A DNA stretch of 57,475 bases from Chitinophagales bacterium (GCA_025056305.1 JANWWJ010000025.1:1-57475), one strand, 5' to 3'. Positions 1 to 8,673 are shown, counted from the first letter of the stretch. Made by a program: numbers and translations. Notes: generated by a model from the sequence alone, not told the origin.

Positions 1-1221
1 GCAAATCAGCGGCGCCACACCGGTGCTATCGGCCGAGAAGAACACCGTACGGTATGGTTGGCTGCCGAGGCTCCCAGTGATGCCGCCCAGGTTCAGCGCC
101 AACGGCTCCAGAAAACGCAGCAATTCCGGATAGGGCATGCGCTCCACTCCGGGAACCAGTTTGGATTTGTGATAGTACGGTATCGACTGCGAAGTATCCA
201 GTTGAATGGCGGTATTGAAAGCATCCCAGTAGTAAGTACCATCTTGGGACCGACGAGCTGTGGGGGTGGCCCGATGGTCGTACCGCGCATATGCGTGAAT
301 TCCTGTGATGAGCCGGGCCTGAGGATAATTTCTCAAAAACTTCCGAAGCTCCAGAAGGGATGCGTCAGTATGGAGTTCGTTCAGAAAAATTCCGTAGGGA
401 ATGGCCGTTTCAGGAAACACAATGTAGTCTGTAGAGCTGTCTGCTTTTGATGCAGCAAGGTGGATCAAATTGAGCAACTGCACCTTCAAGGTACCGGGAT
501 CAAACTTTTCGGAATACGGATCAACGTTAGGCTGTACCACAACCACATTTTTGATGGATCCCCGGGCCTGATAGCGCCCGTAACACCACCACGAGGCCAG
601 AGCAGGTAAAAGCAAGACAGCCATGGCCGGCAGAGCCAATACCATGGGCCGCTGAGCAGTAGGCCATTGTTGCTGCAGACGAAAAACCAATACGTTAACC
701 GTCAAAATCCATAAAGAGCCCCCCAATGGTCCTGTGTACTCGTACCACTGATACAGTTGTGGCGCCTTAGCCAGTCCATAACCTAATGTAAGCCAGGGCC
801 AAGCCAGCTCCCAACGCAGATGCAGAAATTCAAAAGCAAGCCAATATGCCACAAAGGCAGCATACCCTAAGCGATCGCCGAAGCGCAGGCGGGTGAAATG
901 GAAAGCAGCCATCGGCAGGCACATCAACAACGGATTGGCCACGTTTGCCAGCAAGCCGGCAATGGCCGTTGCGGGATCGCGCGTACCGAAATAGGTGGCC
1001 GCAATCCACCAGGTAGTGAGCAGATTCCACAGAAGCAGGCCTATGTAGGTCCACAATATATATGACTTAAATGATATATGTTTTCTGAAACGTGCTTCTT
1101 CCAGCCATAACAGCGGGACAAAAGCTACAAACAAGAGTGGAATCAGGGGCAAGGGGGGCCATGCCAGCCACAATAGCAGGCCGGAAGCAATGGCCAGCCA
1201 CGGTACACGAAAGCGCAGCAC
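1..1221 (-). CDS. lnt: Apolipoprotein N-acyltransferase Lnt, C-terminus cut by window edge
   Basis: Inner-membrane enzyme that N-acylates the N-terminal Cys of apolipoproteins, the last step of lipoprotein maturation. The frame is open from 1263 to the window edge. It shows an N-terminal set of hydrophobic membrane segments (for example SGLLLWLAWPPLPLIPLLF) followed by a nitrilase domain. The catalytic Glu lies in VFPETAIPYG and the catalytic Lys in HKSKLVPGVERMPY. The last codon in the window (3-1) is the expected catalytic Cys of APLIC, so about 407 residues are present and the C-terminal part is missing. I chose the GTG at 1221 because it gives MLRFRVPWLAIASGLLL, like the usual Lnt start; no ATG is available after the rsmI stop. 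It is downstream of rsmI, in the same frame, 42 nt beyond its TAG. Family assignment is firm; the start is less certain. Confidence 0.93.
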   Translation of the reverse strand, partial: MLRFRVPWLAIASGLLLWLAWPPLPLIPLLFVAFVPLLWLEEARFRKHISFKSYILWTYIGLLLWNLLTTWWIAATYFGTRDPATAIAGLLANVANPLLMCLPMAAFHFTRLRFGDRLGYAAFVAYWLAFEFLHLRWELAWPWLTLGYGLAKAPQLYQWYEYTGPLGGSLWILTVNVLVFRLQQQWPTAQRPMVLALPAMAVLLLPALASWWCYGRYQARGSIKNVVVVQPNVDPYSEKFDPGTLKVQLLNLIHLAASKADSSTDYIVFPETAIPYGIFLNELHTDASLLELRKFLRNYPQARLITGIHAYARYDHRATPTARRSQDGTYYWDAFNTAIQLDTSQSIPYYHKSKLVPGVERMPYPELLRFLEPLALNLGGITGSLGSQPYRTVFFSADSTGVAPLIC

Positions 1222-1263
1222 AGAAACAGTCGCCGCAAAGAAAGCAGAATTGGCAGGCCGTAG

Positions 1264-1935
1264 CTATGACTTTTCTGCCCCCGCCACGACAATGACCCAT
1301 TCGCCCCGCAGCTGCTGGGCAGCCGCCCACTGATACGCCTCCGCCGCCTTCATCCGTATGGCCTGTTCATGAACTTTAGAAATCTCCCGACACAAGCAAA
1401 CCTGACGCTCCGCCCCGAAATAGCAGACCAAATCTTCCAGAAGGTGCAATAATCGATGCGGCGCTTCATAGAGGATGAGCGTGCGAGGCTCCTGCGCTAG
1501 CTGTTGCAACCGCTGTCGCCGCCCCTTCTTTGACGGCAGGAAGCCACAAAACAAAAACTCATGAGCCGGCAGTCCCGACATCACCAATGCCGGTACAAAG
1601 GCCGTAGCTCCCGGCAGGCAGCTCACCGATACACCAGCTTCAATGCAATGACGTACAAGCAAATAGCCGGCATCACTGATGCACGGCGTGCCGGCATCGC
1701 TGATCAAAGCCATTCGTTCCCCTCCGATCATGCGACGGACCAATGAGGTAGCCAGCCGATGTTCGTTGTGTTGGTGATAAGCCAAAACTTTTGTTTTGAT
1801 CTGATAATGCCGCAACAACTTGCTGCTGTGCCGGGGATTTTCTGCAAGAACAACATCAACCGTTTGCAGTACCTGGAGGGCACGCAGCGTCATGTCTCCC
1901 AGATTGCCAATAGGCGTAGGAACCACATAAAGCAT
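1264..1935 (-). CDS. rsmI: 16S rRNA (cytidine-2'-O)-methyltransferase RsmI
   Basis: A cytoplasmic SAM-dependent tetrapyrrole-methylase-fold enzyme that 2'-O-methylates C1402 of 16S rRNA in characterised members. The start at 1935 gives MLYVVPTPIGNLGDMTLRAL, the family signature; an in-frame extension to 1986 lacks homology. Other motifs visible are ISDAGTPCISDAGY, LPGATAFVPALVMSGLP and GFLPSKKGRRQRLQQL. Length is 223 residues, normal for the family. Two usually conserved spots differ: the EDTR segment reads ENPR, and HDHNE reads HQHNE. It sits 31 nt after the M28 peptidase and 42 nt before lnt, so it is inside the long minus-strand run. Function follows from family membership; the effect of the substitutions is unknown. 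Confidence 0.93.
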   Translation of the reverse strand: MLYVVPTPIGNLGDMTLRALQVLQTVDVVLAENPRHSSKLLRHYQIKTKVLAYHQHNEHRLATSLVRRMIGGERMALISDAGTPCISDAGYLLVRHCIEAGVSVSCLPGATAFVPALVMSGLPAHEFLFCGFLPSKKGRRQRLQQLAQEPRTLILYEAPHRLLHLLEDLVCYFGAERQVCLCREISKVHEQAIRMKAAEAYQWAAAQQLRGEWVIVVAGAEKS

Positions 1936-1966
1936 ATGATTAAGGTATGTTAAGCGAAAAAACCAC

Positions 1967-3253
1967 TTAATCTTTGCTTTCCACACTGAAACCGCTGAGC
2001 ATTGCCGTAAAGTGGATCAACACCCAAAACAAATCGGCAAATTCGGTGAGGGGTAATGTTTCAGGCTTATCGTAAATATCGTGATAAGCTGTTATGCCAC
2101 CTAAAGTATAAATGAAAAAACAATGTACTCCCTGTTGAAAAAAAGGATAGTGATCGCTATTTTCCGCACTACCCCTGGGTTGTACCGAAGGCAAAGCATT
2201 CAGTTTTTCATTAATAAGTACTAACTGCCGAAACGTTTCGCCGAACTCTGTAGCGTTAACGACTTTAATTCCTTCGTCACCAGTACCCACAATATCCAGG
2301 TTGATGAGAAATCGAATGCGGTCCAGAGGTATCGGTGGATTTTGTACAAAATGATTCGAGCCCAATAGACCCAGTTCTTCGGCTCCAAAGAACAAGAACG
2401 CCACCGAATATCGCCCTGGATGTTGTTGAAACCACCAAGCCAATTGTAATAACATGGCTACTCCGCTGGCATTATCGTTGGCCCCCGGAAAACAAACCTG
2501 GGTACCCAAGCATCCCAGATGGTCGTAATGGGCAGTAAATACAATGAAGGAGTCGGGCACCTGCGTGCCGGGTACATAGGCAACAACATTTTGGGTTTGA
2601 TAGTTCGCCTTCCAAACAGCCTGAATGTTCAGTTCCACTTTTCGTGGCCATTCGGCCACAGCATGCTCCGCAATCAAAAGCCACGGAAGCTTTTCCTGTC
2701 TTTGAGACACATGCCAAGTGAGCTTTCCGCTTCTCAGCTCTAAGACTCCTAAAACAGGTAGAAACCCGGTTTGCAACACCTCGCGCAGCAGGTCGAATTG
2801 CTCGTCGGTAAAAGTGCTGCGATCCAGAAGCAGCAAGCGAGGCTTTCCCTTGCGCAGTTTTTTCAATATGGGCACCAACGCCTGTATGGATGTGTCAGGA
2901 TTTTTCAGCATGATTCGCTGTAGCCGGAACTTGCCCTCCAGTGTCGGTGAAGAGGGACCAACCAAAAAATCTTTACCGGCCACCATAGACTGGCCATTGA
3001 GACAAAGCTGCACCGGCCCTGGGAAGGTGTTGACACTGACCGTGAACGGCTGCAGATAGTCATTGGCAAGAGGTAAAAGACCAACACGCCGAAGGTAGTT
3101 TACCAGAAATTGAGCAGTGCGCCAATCCGCCGAATCAACATAGCCACGCCCCTGAAAGGAGCATAAGGTATCTATATGCCCCCGCACCACGTTCATGTCG
3201 GGCACTTGTCCAGCAGCCCACAGCGGCCACAACCAAAGCAGCCAGCTACGCAT
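1967..3253 (-). CDS. Secreted M28-family zinc aminopeptidase
   Basis: Predicted exported metallopeptidase of the M28 (aminopeptidase Y/S) family, which removes N-terminal residues from peptides. A short hydrophobic signal peptide (about residues 1-15, Trp/Leu-rich) precedes a PA-like insert region (about 80-220) and the peptidase domain (about 220-420). The two-zinc ligand set is present: H242 in AHYDHLG, D260 in GANDNASG, E292/E293 in AEELGLLGS, D320 in NLDIVG and H391 in YHDIYDKPET. No membrane anchor or sorting domain is visible at the C-terminus. Its ATG lies inside the 3' end of purS, overlapping by 8 nt, which suggests translational coupling. Substrate is unknown. Confidence 0.9.
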   Translation of the reverse strand: MRSWLLWLWPLWAAGQVPDMNVVRGHIDTLCSFQGRGYVDSADWRTAQFLVNYLRRVGLLPLANDYLQPFTVSVNTFPGPVQLCLNGQSMVAGKDFLVGPSSPTLEGKFRLQRIMLKNPDTSIQALVPILKKLRKGKPRLLLLDRSTFTDEQFDLLREVLQTGFLPVLGVLELRSGKLTWHVSQRQEKLPWLLIAEHAVAEWPRKVELNIQAVWKANYQTQNVVAYVPGTQVPDSFIVFTAHYDHLGCLGTQVCFPGANDNASGVAMLLQLAWWFQQHPGRYSVAFLFFGAEELGLLGSNHFVQNPPIPLDRIRFLINLDIVGTGDEGIKVVNATEFGETFRQLVLINEKLNALPSVQPRGSAENSDHYPFFQQGVHCFFIYTLGGITAYHDIYDKPETLPLTEFADLFWVLIHFTAMLSGFSVESKD

Positions 3254-3494
3254 GAATGCGGATTTCGAAGCGCTCCATGACCGGATTTACCAGCAACTTA
3301 CGACAAGCCTCTTCGGCCAGTTCTCGGGCCTGTTCTGCCGAGTCGGCTTCCAGCTCCAGACGAATGTGCTTACCAATGCGCACATCGCGTGCGGCTGCCA
3401 CCCCCAACTGGCGCAAGCCTTGTAGGGTCGCTTTGCCTTGCGGGTCAAGCAACTCCGGATGCGGCATTACATCAATTTCGGCCAAAAAAACCAT
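3246..3494 (-). CDS. purS: Phosphoribosylformylglycinamidine synthase subunit PurS
   Basis: Small (82-residue) dimeric subunit of the three-component FGAM synthase (PurS-PurQ-PurL) of purine biosynthesis; it bridges the glutaminase and synthetase subunits. The protein has the family layout: a beta strand (FLAEIDVMPHPELLDPQG), a conserved GLRQLGV-DVRIGKHIRLEL segment and a helix with the EQARELAEEACRKLLVNP pattern. It begins 1 nt after pssA and overlaps the M28 peptidase gene by 8 nt. No purQ or purL is in this window, so here it is separated from its partners and embedded in a lipid/peptidase/rRNA-methylation run. Whether purQ and purL exist elsewhere as separate genes cannot be seen. Confidence 0.92.
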   Translation of the reverse strand: MVFLAEIDVMPHPELLDPQGKATLQGLRQLGVAAARDVRIGKHIRLELEADSAEQARELAEEACRKLLVNPVMERFEIRIHA

Positions 3495-3495
3495 G

Positions 3496-4296
3496 CTAAT
3501 ATGAATTAAAATTTTTTTTATTAAAAAGAAAAATCACACCGTTGACAGCAATGTAACCCAATACCGCCAGCGCTATGCCGGCATAGGCAAACGCGCCAAT
3601 AAATACTGCTGCCGTTGCCAGGAAGAGATAGCGAAGTTCATTGCCACGCCAACGGTAATGGGTAAATTTTAATCCAAACATGGGCAGCGGTGCAAGCATG
3701 AACCACGACAGCAGGATTGCAAGCGAGTACAACACCCATTTGTTACCCACCACCTCACCAAGGTTAAGGTTGTTGGTAAAGATGATCAGCGGCAAAGCAG
3801 CGATCAACAAGGCTGCTGCCGGTGCCGGAAGGCCAGCAAAGCTCGTGTGCTGGCTTTGAACGGTGAATCGAGCCAGACGGTAGGCAGCTGCCAGTACAAC
3901 GATGTAAGCAAAGAAGGGATAAATCATAGGCACCAACAATGCATCGGGTTCGGCACTCCAGGAAGCCAACAAAAGCTGATACAAAATGGAAGCGGGAAGC
4001 ACGCCAAATGAAACAACATCAGCCAGAGCGTCTAAGGCTTTCCCCAGTTCACTGTGCATGCGAAGCAAACGGGCCAGAAAGCCATCGAGAAAGTCCAAAG
4101 CGGCAGCGACAAAAACCATAAAAGAAGCCAGATACAACCGCTGCGAATAACCCAGGGTGATCAACAATTCCGAAGCTACGGGATCCGCTTCCTGCAGCCG
4201 AACCGGCACTACGCGCTCCGAAAAACAAAACACAATTCCGGCACAACCCGCCAGCAAGTTTCCCAGCGTAAACAAATTTGGAAGGAACGATCGCAT
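3496..4296 (-). CDS. pssA: CDP-diacylglycerol-serine O-phosphatidyltransferase
   Basis: Integral membrane enzyme making phosphatidylserine (precursor of phosphatidylethanolamine) from CDP-diacylglycerol and serine. The complete CDP-alcohol phosphatidyltransferase motif is present at residues 68-93: D68, D71-G72, A75-R76, G85, D89, D93, with the canonical spacing. About eight hydrophobic segments span the 266 residues, and the N-terminus reads SFLPNLFTLGNLLAG as in PssA homologues. Length is normal. It is followed after 1 nt by purS and preceded after 47 nt by a secreted hydrolase gene on the same strand. A 7/8 match to TAnnTTTG (4306-4313, minus) just upstream might give it its own promoter. 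The serine specificity is inferred from overall resemblance to bacterial PssA. Confidence 0.9.
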   Translation of the reverse strand: MRSFLPNLFTLGNLLAGCAGIVFCFSERVVPVRLQEADPVASELLITLGYSQRLYLASFMVFVAAALDFLDGFLARLLRMHSELGKALDALADVVSFGVLPASILYQLLLASWSAEPDALLVPMIYPFFAYIVVLAAAYRLARFTVQSQHTSFAGLPAPAAALLIAALPLIIFTNNLNLGEVVGNKWVLYSLAILLSWFMLAPLPMFGLKFTHYRWRGNELRYLFLATAAVFIGAFAYAGIALAVLGYIAVNGVIFLFNKKNFNSY

Positions 4297-4343
4297 GCAG
4301 TGCGGCGAAGATACCTTACCCCCTGCACCAAAGGGTCTCCTGA

Positions 4344-6410
4344 TTATTCGGTAACCTTCCAGTGCCAGCGCTGCTGGCCCACTTGTAGCTCAACGACGTA
4401 CAACGAGGGTAAAGGAAATTCCAGCGCAATGTGTTGTGTGCCGGCATCTAAAAAAATCTCTTGGTGTTGCTGCAGGCGCCCCCACGGATCGGTAAACCGG
4501 ATCAATGCGTCCTGAGGTTGCGCTGTTGACACAACAAGCTGCCATCCACCGCCATAACGTCGCAACGTCGCCTCCAACCCTTCGGGCTCTGCTTCCCGAG
4601 AGAGGCATGTCCCGAATTTCAGCTCCAGCCGGTTGCCTGCTTTGGAAATCTGAACCCCCGGCACGGTATGCGGTACTCCCTGCTGTGAAGTGATGGTTCC
4701 GGATTGGACCAGATTTCCTGATGCATCATAATTATACCAATATATAGTGCGGCCGGGTTGCGCTTTGAAAGCCTGAAGCCGCCGTAAGGTGACATCGGCG
4801 CTGCAAGAGGTAGGTTGGTTTGCCTGCAGCTGTCCACCGACGACGTAGTCTTTTAGATAAAGCTTAACCGAAAAGCTGCATTTGGTTTCGCTCACCTCAC
4901 TCCAGGCCAGAAGACCATTGATGGTGCCGAAAGCATCCCCATCGTTTTTCTTTCCGTTACCTGGATTGCCGTTCACCGAACAGTTACTAAATGCCGGATA
5001 CGCTACATTGAGGGCCAGCTGCTGATAGGGAATTAAGGTCTCCGTATCTAACCATTTGGCTTCATCGCCATTGTGTTTGCGCCGATCCCAAAAAAAGACT
5101 GCCGGCATCTTGTAAAGCTGGGCCGTGTCGTAAAAAGAGGGCTTATCACTCCATCCCACTGTAGCATCTTGCTTACCATGAACGCACCATATGTGCGGAA
5201 GGCTGCGGTGATAGTTCTTCATAAAAAGCTTCTTTATATTCATTAAATCAAAAATGCGTAATGAGTCATTCAGATTGCTCATGTCAGGCACGTTGGTTTT
5301 GAGGTTAGTGCTTGCCGTACCCCATAGTTGTTGATGCCAGCCATCGCCACTTTTCAAGGCAGTGGGATGAGCAATGGCATACACGCCTGTAATTTTTTCG
5401 GGCACCAGGGCTGCAGTAATCAAGGCGCCCAAGCCACCGGTACTTACCCCGACGAGAAAAACTTTTGTCGTATCCACGGGCAAATAGTTACGTGCCCATT
5501 CAATGGTGTGAATGATCCGATGCTGGGTATAAGCCATCACTACTCCCGAAGTGGGAATGGGATTATCACTGACATATATGTCATAGCCTGTATGATATCC
5601 CACCCAACCGGTGGATTTGCCGGCTTCTTCGTGATAGCCATCGGGATAGGGAATCCAGTCATCCAAACTCAAGATGATACAGTTCGACAGCGTATCAAAA
5701 GGATCAAGGCCGTTTCCCTTAATGGCATTTTTTTGAAGACCCTCCAGAAAAACAAAGAGAGGATAGCGTTCAGCCTGCCCACGACGAATTTGGAAAAAAT
5801 TATATCCAAACGATCCTACATTGTTGAACGGCTTGCGATACACATTTTGCCGGTTGTCTCCAAACTGGGCATAGTAGTGGACCACATCACCATTGCTCCA
5901 TACCACTGAATCTTGCCACACAGGCAAAGGAAATGCCACCGTTTCCGAAACGGGATTAATTAAAGTATTCTTTCCCGAAAGCAAGGTCTTGTCCTCTACG
6001 CCGCTAGCAAGATCCATCACGGTCACCGCATAATAAAAAAGGCCCGTTTCTGTGCACGTGACCACATAAAGACCAATGTTGGAACCCAAAGGCTCTCCAT
6101 TGGGCTGCCAGCGAAAGTATATCGGCATTTGTTCCAGCCTGCTGCGTCTGAGGTTTTTGCTGGAGCTGTCCCTTACCTGACCTATGTAGGTGGTTGAATT
6201 GAGTTGATCAGCAGAGGTGAACGGCGTTGAACTTCGATAAACCTTATAGGCCTGGCCCGTAGCAGTCACGTTTTGCCACGCAAGAAAAACTTGTCCGTCG
6301 CGGTAGTGGGCCTGCAATTTGGTTACAGTAGCTGCATGTATCCCATGGCTACAAAAAGCAAAAACCAAGAACGCAGAAAGACGATTTAAGATCACATGAA
6401 CAGTTTGCAT
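4344..6410 (-). CDS. Secreted alpha/beta hydrolase with FnIII-like and T9SS sorting domains (paralog A)
   Basis: One of three paralogues in this window; I do not recognise a named family. The start at 6410 gives a clear signal peptide (cleavage near residue 26, after SHGIHA). Layout of 688 residues: FnIII-like domain (27-150, with QAYKVYRSSTPF), a beta-rich region, an alpha/beta-hydrolase core (about 215-470), a Cys-containing domain with CSADVTLRR, and a C-terminal domain of type IX sorting type (IRFTDPWGRLQQ ... LYVVELQVGQQRWHWKV). Likely triad: Ser323 in GVSTGGLG, Asp415 in HGKQDATVGW, His446 in WDRRKHNG. A conserved NCSVNGNPGNG motif follows the core. It is tandem with paralog B. Export through the T9SS and hydrolysis are inferences; substrate (ester or peptide) is unknown. 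An in-frame extension to 6530 would destroy the signal peptide. Confidence 0.82.
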   Translation of the reverse strand: MQTVHVILNRLSAFLVFAFCSHGIHAATVTKLQAHYRDGQVFLAWQNVTATGQAYKVYRSSTPFTSADQLNSTTYIGQVRDSSSKNLRRSRLEQMPIYFRWQPNGEPLGSNIGLYVVTCTETGLFYYAVTVMDLASGVEDKTLLSGKNTLINPVSETVAFPLPVWQDSVVWSNGDVVHYYAQFGDNRQNVYRKPFNNVGSFGYNFFQIRRGQAERYPLFVFLEGLQKNAIKGNGLDPFDTLSNCIILSLDDWIPYPDGYHEEAGKSTGWVGYHTGYDIYVSDNPIPTSGVVMAYTQHRIIHTIEWARNYLPVDTTKVFLVGVSTGGLGALITAALVPEKITGVYAIAHPTALKSGDGWHQQLWGTASTNLKTNVPDMSNLNDSLRIFDLMNIKKLFMKNYHRSLPHIWCVHGKQDATVGWSDKPSFYDTAQLYKMPAVFFWDRRKHNGDEAKWLDTETLIPYQQLALNVAYPAFSNCSVNGNPGNGKKNDGDAFGTINGLLAWSEVSETKCSFSVKLYLKDYVVGGQLQANQPTSCSADVTLRRLQAFKAQPGRTIYWYNYDASGNLVQSGTITSQQGVPHTVPGVQISKAGNRLELKFGTCLSREAEPEGLEATLRRYGGGWQLVVSTAQPQDALIRFTDPWGRLQQHQEIFLDAGTQHIALEFPLPSLYVVELQVGQQRWHWKVTE

Positions 6411-6563
6411 GGATGAAAAGTTTATGAAAGCAAGCCAGGCAGAGCCCCTGCTGCTCACCAGCATCCTCGAAGCCACAGCCGGATGTCTAACGCGGCTGCT
6501 GCAGGCCTGACTTCGCGTCAGCCACATCATGGCTGAAACGAAGAAACATGATGAACTAATTAT
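6411..6563. other. 153-bp spacer between the two tandem hydrolase genes
   Basis: No gene is visible. A small imperfect dyad (CTGAC / GTCAG around a TTCGC loop near 6509-6523) is present but lacks a T-run on either side, so I do not call a terminator. I see no TAnnTTTG box close to the start of paralog A, which may be expressed by read-through from paralog B. Confidence 0.4.
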
Positions 6564-8660
6564 TTAATAGATAAAACTCACAGACTTACTCACACGACCA
6601 GTGTTAGACGTATATAAAAGCACATAATTCCCCGGTGGCAACAGGGGCAAACGTATGCAATGTTGCTCCGAAGCCGACGAAACAACATATTGCCAACGGC
6701 GAACTCCCTTCATGTCAACTACTGTGAGTACCCCTGATTCGGCGGAAGGAGTGCTCAGACAAGCATATAATTCCCCCAGGTGATATCTTACCTCCAGGCG
6801 CAAACGCTGTGCTTCTTCCGATGCAGGATGCTGCTCCGCCTGGCGCAGACATCCATCAATACTGATGGTCAGCCGGCTTTTAGACTTATGGATCATTACG
6901 CCCGGGATGGTCAAAGGTCCTCCTAGGTACACAAAAGAACCCGACTGAATTTGAGTGTTGTTGGCATCAAAAGTCTTCCATTTGATAAGCTGACCGGGCT
7001 GCGGCTTGAAATTTTGTGCCCGTCGAACTGTAACGTCGGCTGTACAGGTGTGGTATTGATTGGGTGCCAAGACGCCGCCTACGTAAAAGTCGCGGATGAA
7101 AAGCTGGAATCTTAACTCACACAGTCCGTCGAACACACTGTCGCGCGTCCAATCTAAGTAACCATTAATGGCTCCGTAAGGATCACCATTGGCTGGGTTC
7201 CCATTGCCGGGATTTTGATTGATGCTACAGTTTGAAAAAGCAGGATGAGGTCTGTTGTTGACAAGGGAATACCACGGGGGCATCGTTTCGCTGTCCAAAA
7301 AATTTTTTCCGTTTCCATTATGTTTTCTCTGATCCCAAAAGGAGATGCCTCCCACAGCGTTTCGCTGCAAAGAGTCAAAAAAACTTGTGACGATTGGACT
7401 CCAAACAATAGTCTGATCTTGTTTGCCAAAAACACTGTACATGAGCGGCATCTTTTGATTCCGGTTAACCCTGACCATATGGCGTATATCAAACAAATCA
7501 AAGACCCGAATAGGCTGCCCGGTTTCAGGATGAAGAATATCGGTGTGAAGATTTGATGCAGTATCACCCCACATTTGTTCGGGTTGATCATCGCTGTTAT
7601 CAATGGTAACGAGCTTGAAAGCCGGAACCACGCAATAAGCTGCGGTGATCTTGTGCGGGATCAAGTTGGCAGTCAGATAAGCACCGATACCTCCATTGCT
7701 TACTCCTACCACATAGGTACGCTGGGTATCTAGCGGGAAAGTCCGTTGCGCCCATAAAATGGATTGAATGTATCGCCTCTGCGAGTACATCTTGACCGTG
7801 CCACTGGTCGGTATGGGATTGTTCTCCTCGTAGAAATTGTAATGCTCATGATAACCACTCCAAAACGTATTTTCCCCTGTATTGTTTCCGTTTGGTGTTG
7901 GCAGCCAATCGTCAAAACCCAAGATGTAACAATCGGTGATGTTTTTGAAGGAATCCAGGCCGTTTCCTTTCAGCGAGTTTTCACGCAAACCTTCATAAAA
8001 AGCAAACAACGGATATTGCGTCGCTTGGCCCCTACGAATCACATAAAAATTAAACCCATAAGATCCCACAGAACTTAATGCAGGAAAATGGGCTGTTTCC
8101 ATATTGTTGCCAAACCACGTATAATACTTCACCACATCCCCATGGCCCCATGTCACTGAGTCTTGAAAAACCGGTGCGGGCTGAGCTATTGCCTCCTGTA
8201 CGGGAGTACTTAATGTGTTCTTGCCTGAGCGAATCTTCTTGTTTTCTGTGTTGCTGGACAATTTCACCACCATCACGGCATAATAGTAGGCCTGATTGTC
8301 GGTACAGGTGGTAACAAACAAACCCTGATTCTTCTGCAAGGTCGTTCCATTGTCGTCGATCTTGTAATAGCGAGATCCCCCAAGAATTTCGCTCAGCCGT
8401 ATGTTTTTGCACGAAGAGTCCCGCACAAACCCAACAAATGTGCTGCTGTTTAACTGCGAGACATCGGTAAACTTGGTCGTGCTCCGATAGACGTTGTATT
8501 GGCGATTAGTCCCTTTTGGGCAGGTCCAGCGCAAAAACACCTGACCATTCCGATAGGTTGCCGTCAGGTTTGAAACCGTTTGACCGAGGGCAGGCATCCT
8601 CGACCCTATGAACAACGTCGCCAGATAAAAACACCAGGCGAGGGAATGCGATAACTTCAT
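6564..8660 (-). CDS. Secreted alpha/beta hydrolase with FnIII-like and T9SS sorting domains (paralog B)
   Basis: A 698-residue sister of paralog A, aligned along its whole length. Signal peptide about residues 1-26 (ending near RMPALGQ), FnIII-like domain with RQYNVYRSTTKF, hydrolase core with Ser321 in GVSNGGIG, Asp415 in FGKQDQTIVW and His447 in WDQRKHNG. The conserved NCSINQNPGNGNPANGDPYG block follows, then CTADVTVRR and a C-terminal type A sorting-like domain (LTVVDMKGVRRWQY ... PGNYVLLYTSNTGR). The residue before GKQD is Phe instead of the His seen in A and C. It lies 13 nt after the TPR gene, so it is probably co-transcribed with it. Hydrolase activity is inferred from fold and triad; substrate unknown. 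Confidence 0.82.
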   Translation of the reverse strand: MKLSHSLAWCFYLATLFIGSRMPALGQTVSNLTATYRNGQVFLRWTCPKGTNRQYNVYRSTTKFTDVSQLNSSTFVGFVRDSSCKNIRLSEILGGSRYYKIDDNGTTLQKNQGLFVTTCTDNQAYYYAVMVVKLSSNTENKKIRSGKNTLSTPVQEAIAQPAPVFQDSVTWGHGDVVKYYTWFGNNMETAHFPALSSVGSYGFNFYVIRRGQATQYPLFAFYEGLRENSLKGNGLDSFKNITDCYILGFDDWLPTPNGNNTGENTFWSGYHEHYNFYEENNPIPTSGTVKMYSQRRYIQSILWAQRTFPLDTQRTYVVGVSNGGIGAYLTANLIPHKITAAYCVVPAFKLVTIDNSDDQPEQMWGDTASNLHTDILHPETGQPIRVFDLFDIRHMVRVNRNQKMPLMYSVFGKQDQTIVWSPIVTSFFDSLQRNAVGGISFWDQRKHNGNGKNFLDSETMPPWYSLVNNRPHPAFSNCSINQNPGNGNPANGDPYGAINGYLDWTRDSVFDGLCELRFQLFIRDFYVGGVLAPNQYHTCTADVTVRRAQNFKPQPGQLIKWKTFDANNTQIQSGSFVYLGGPLTIPGVMIHKSKSRLTISIDGCLRQAEQHPASEEAQRLRLEVRYHLGELYACLSTPSAESGVLTVVDMKGVRRWQYVVSSASEQHCIRLPLLPPGNYVLLYTSNTGRVSKSVSFIY

Positions 8661-8673
8661 GATTAAACAAGTT

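Noticed and set aside
58-450. 130-codon plus-strand frame at the left end
   Set aside because: Antisense to the Lnt nitrilase domain, whose catalytic motifs are clear on the minus strand.
4344-8660. Two hydrolase genes as a recent direct duplication or mobile element
   Set aside because: Proteins align end to end but differ at many positions, and no terminal repeats or transposase are present; this is an old duplication.
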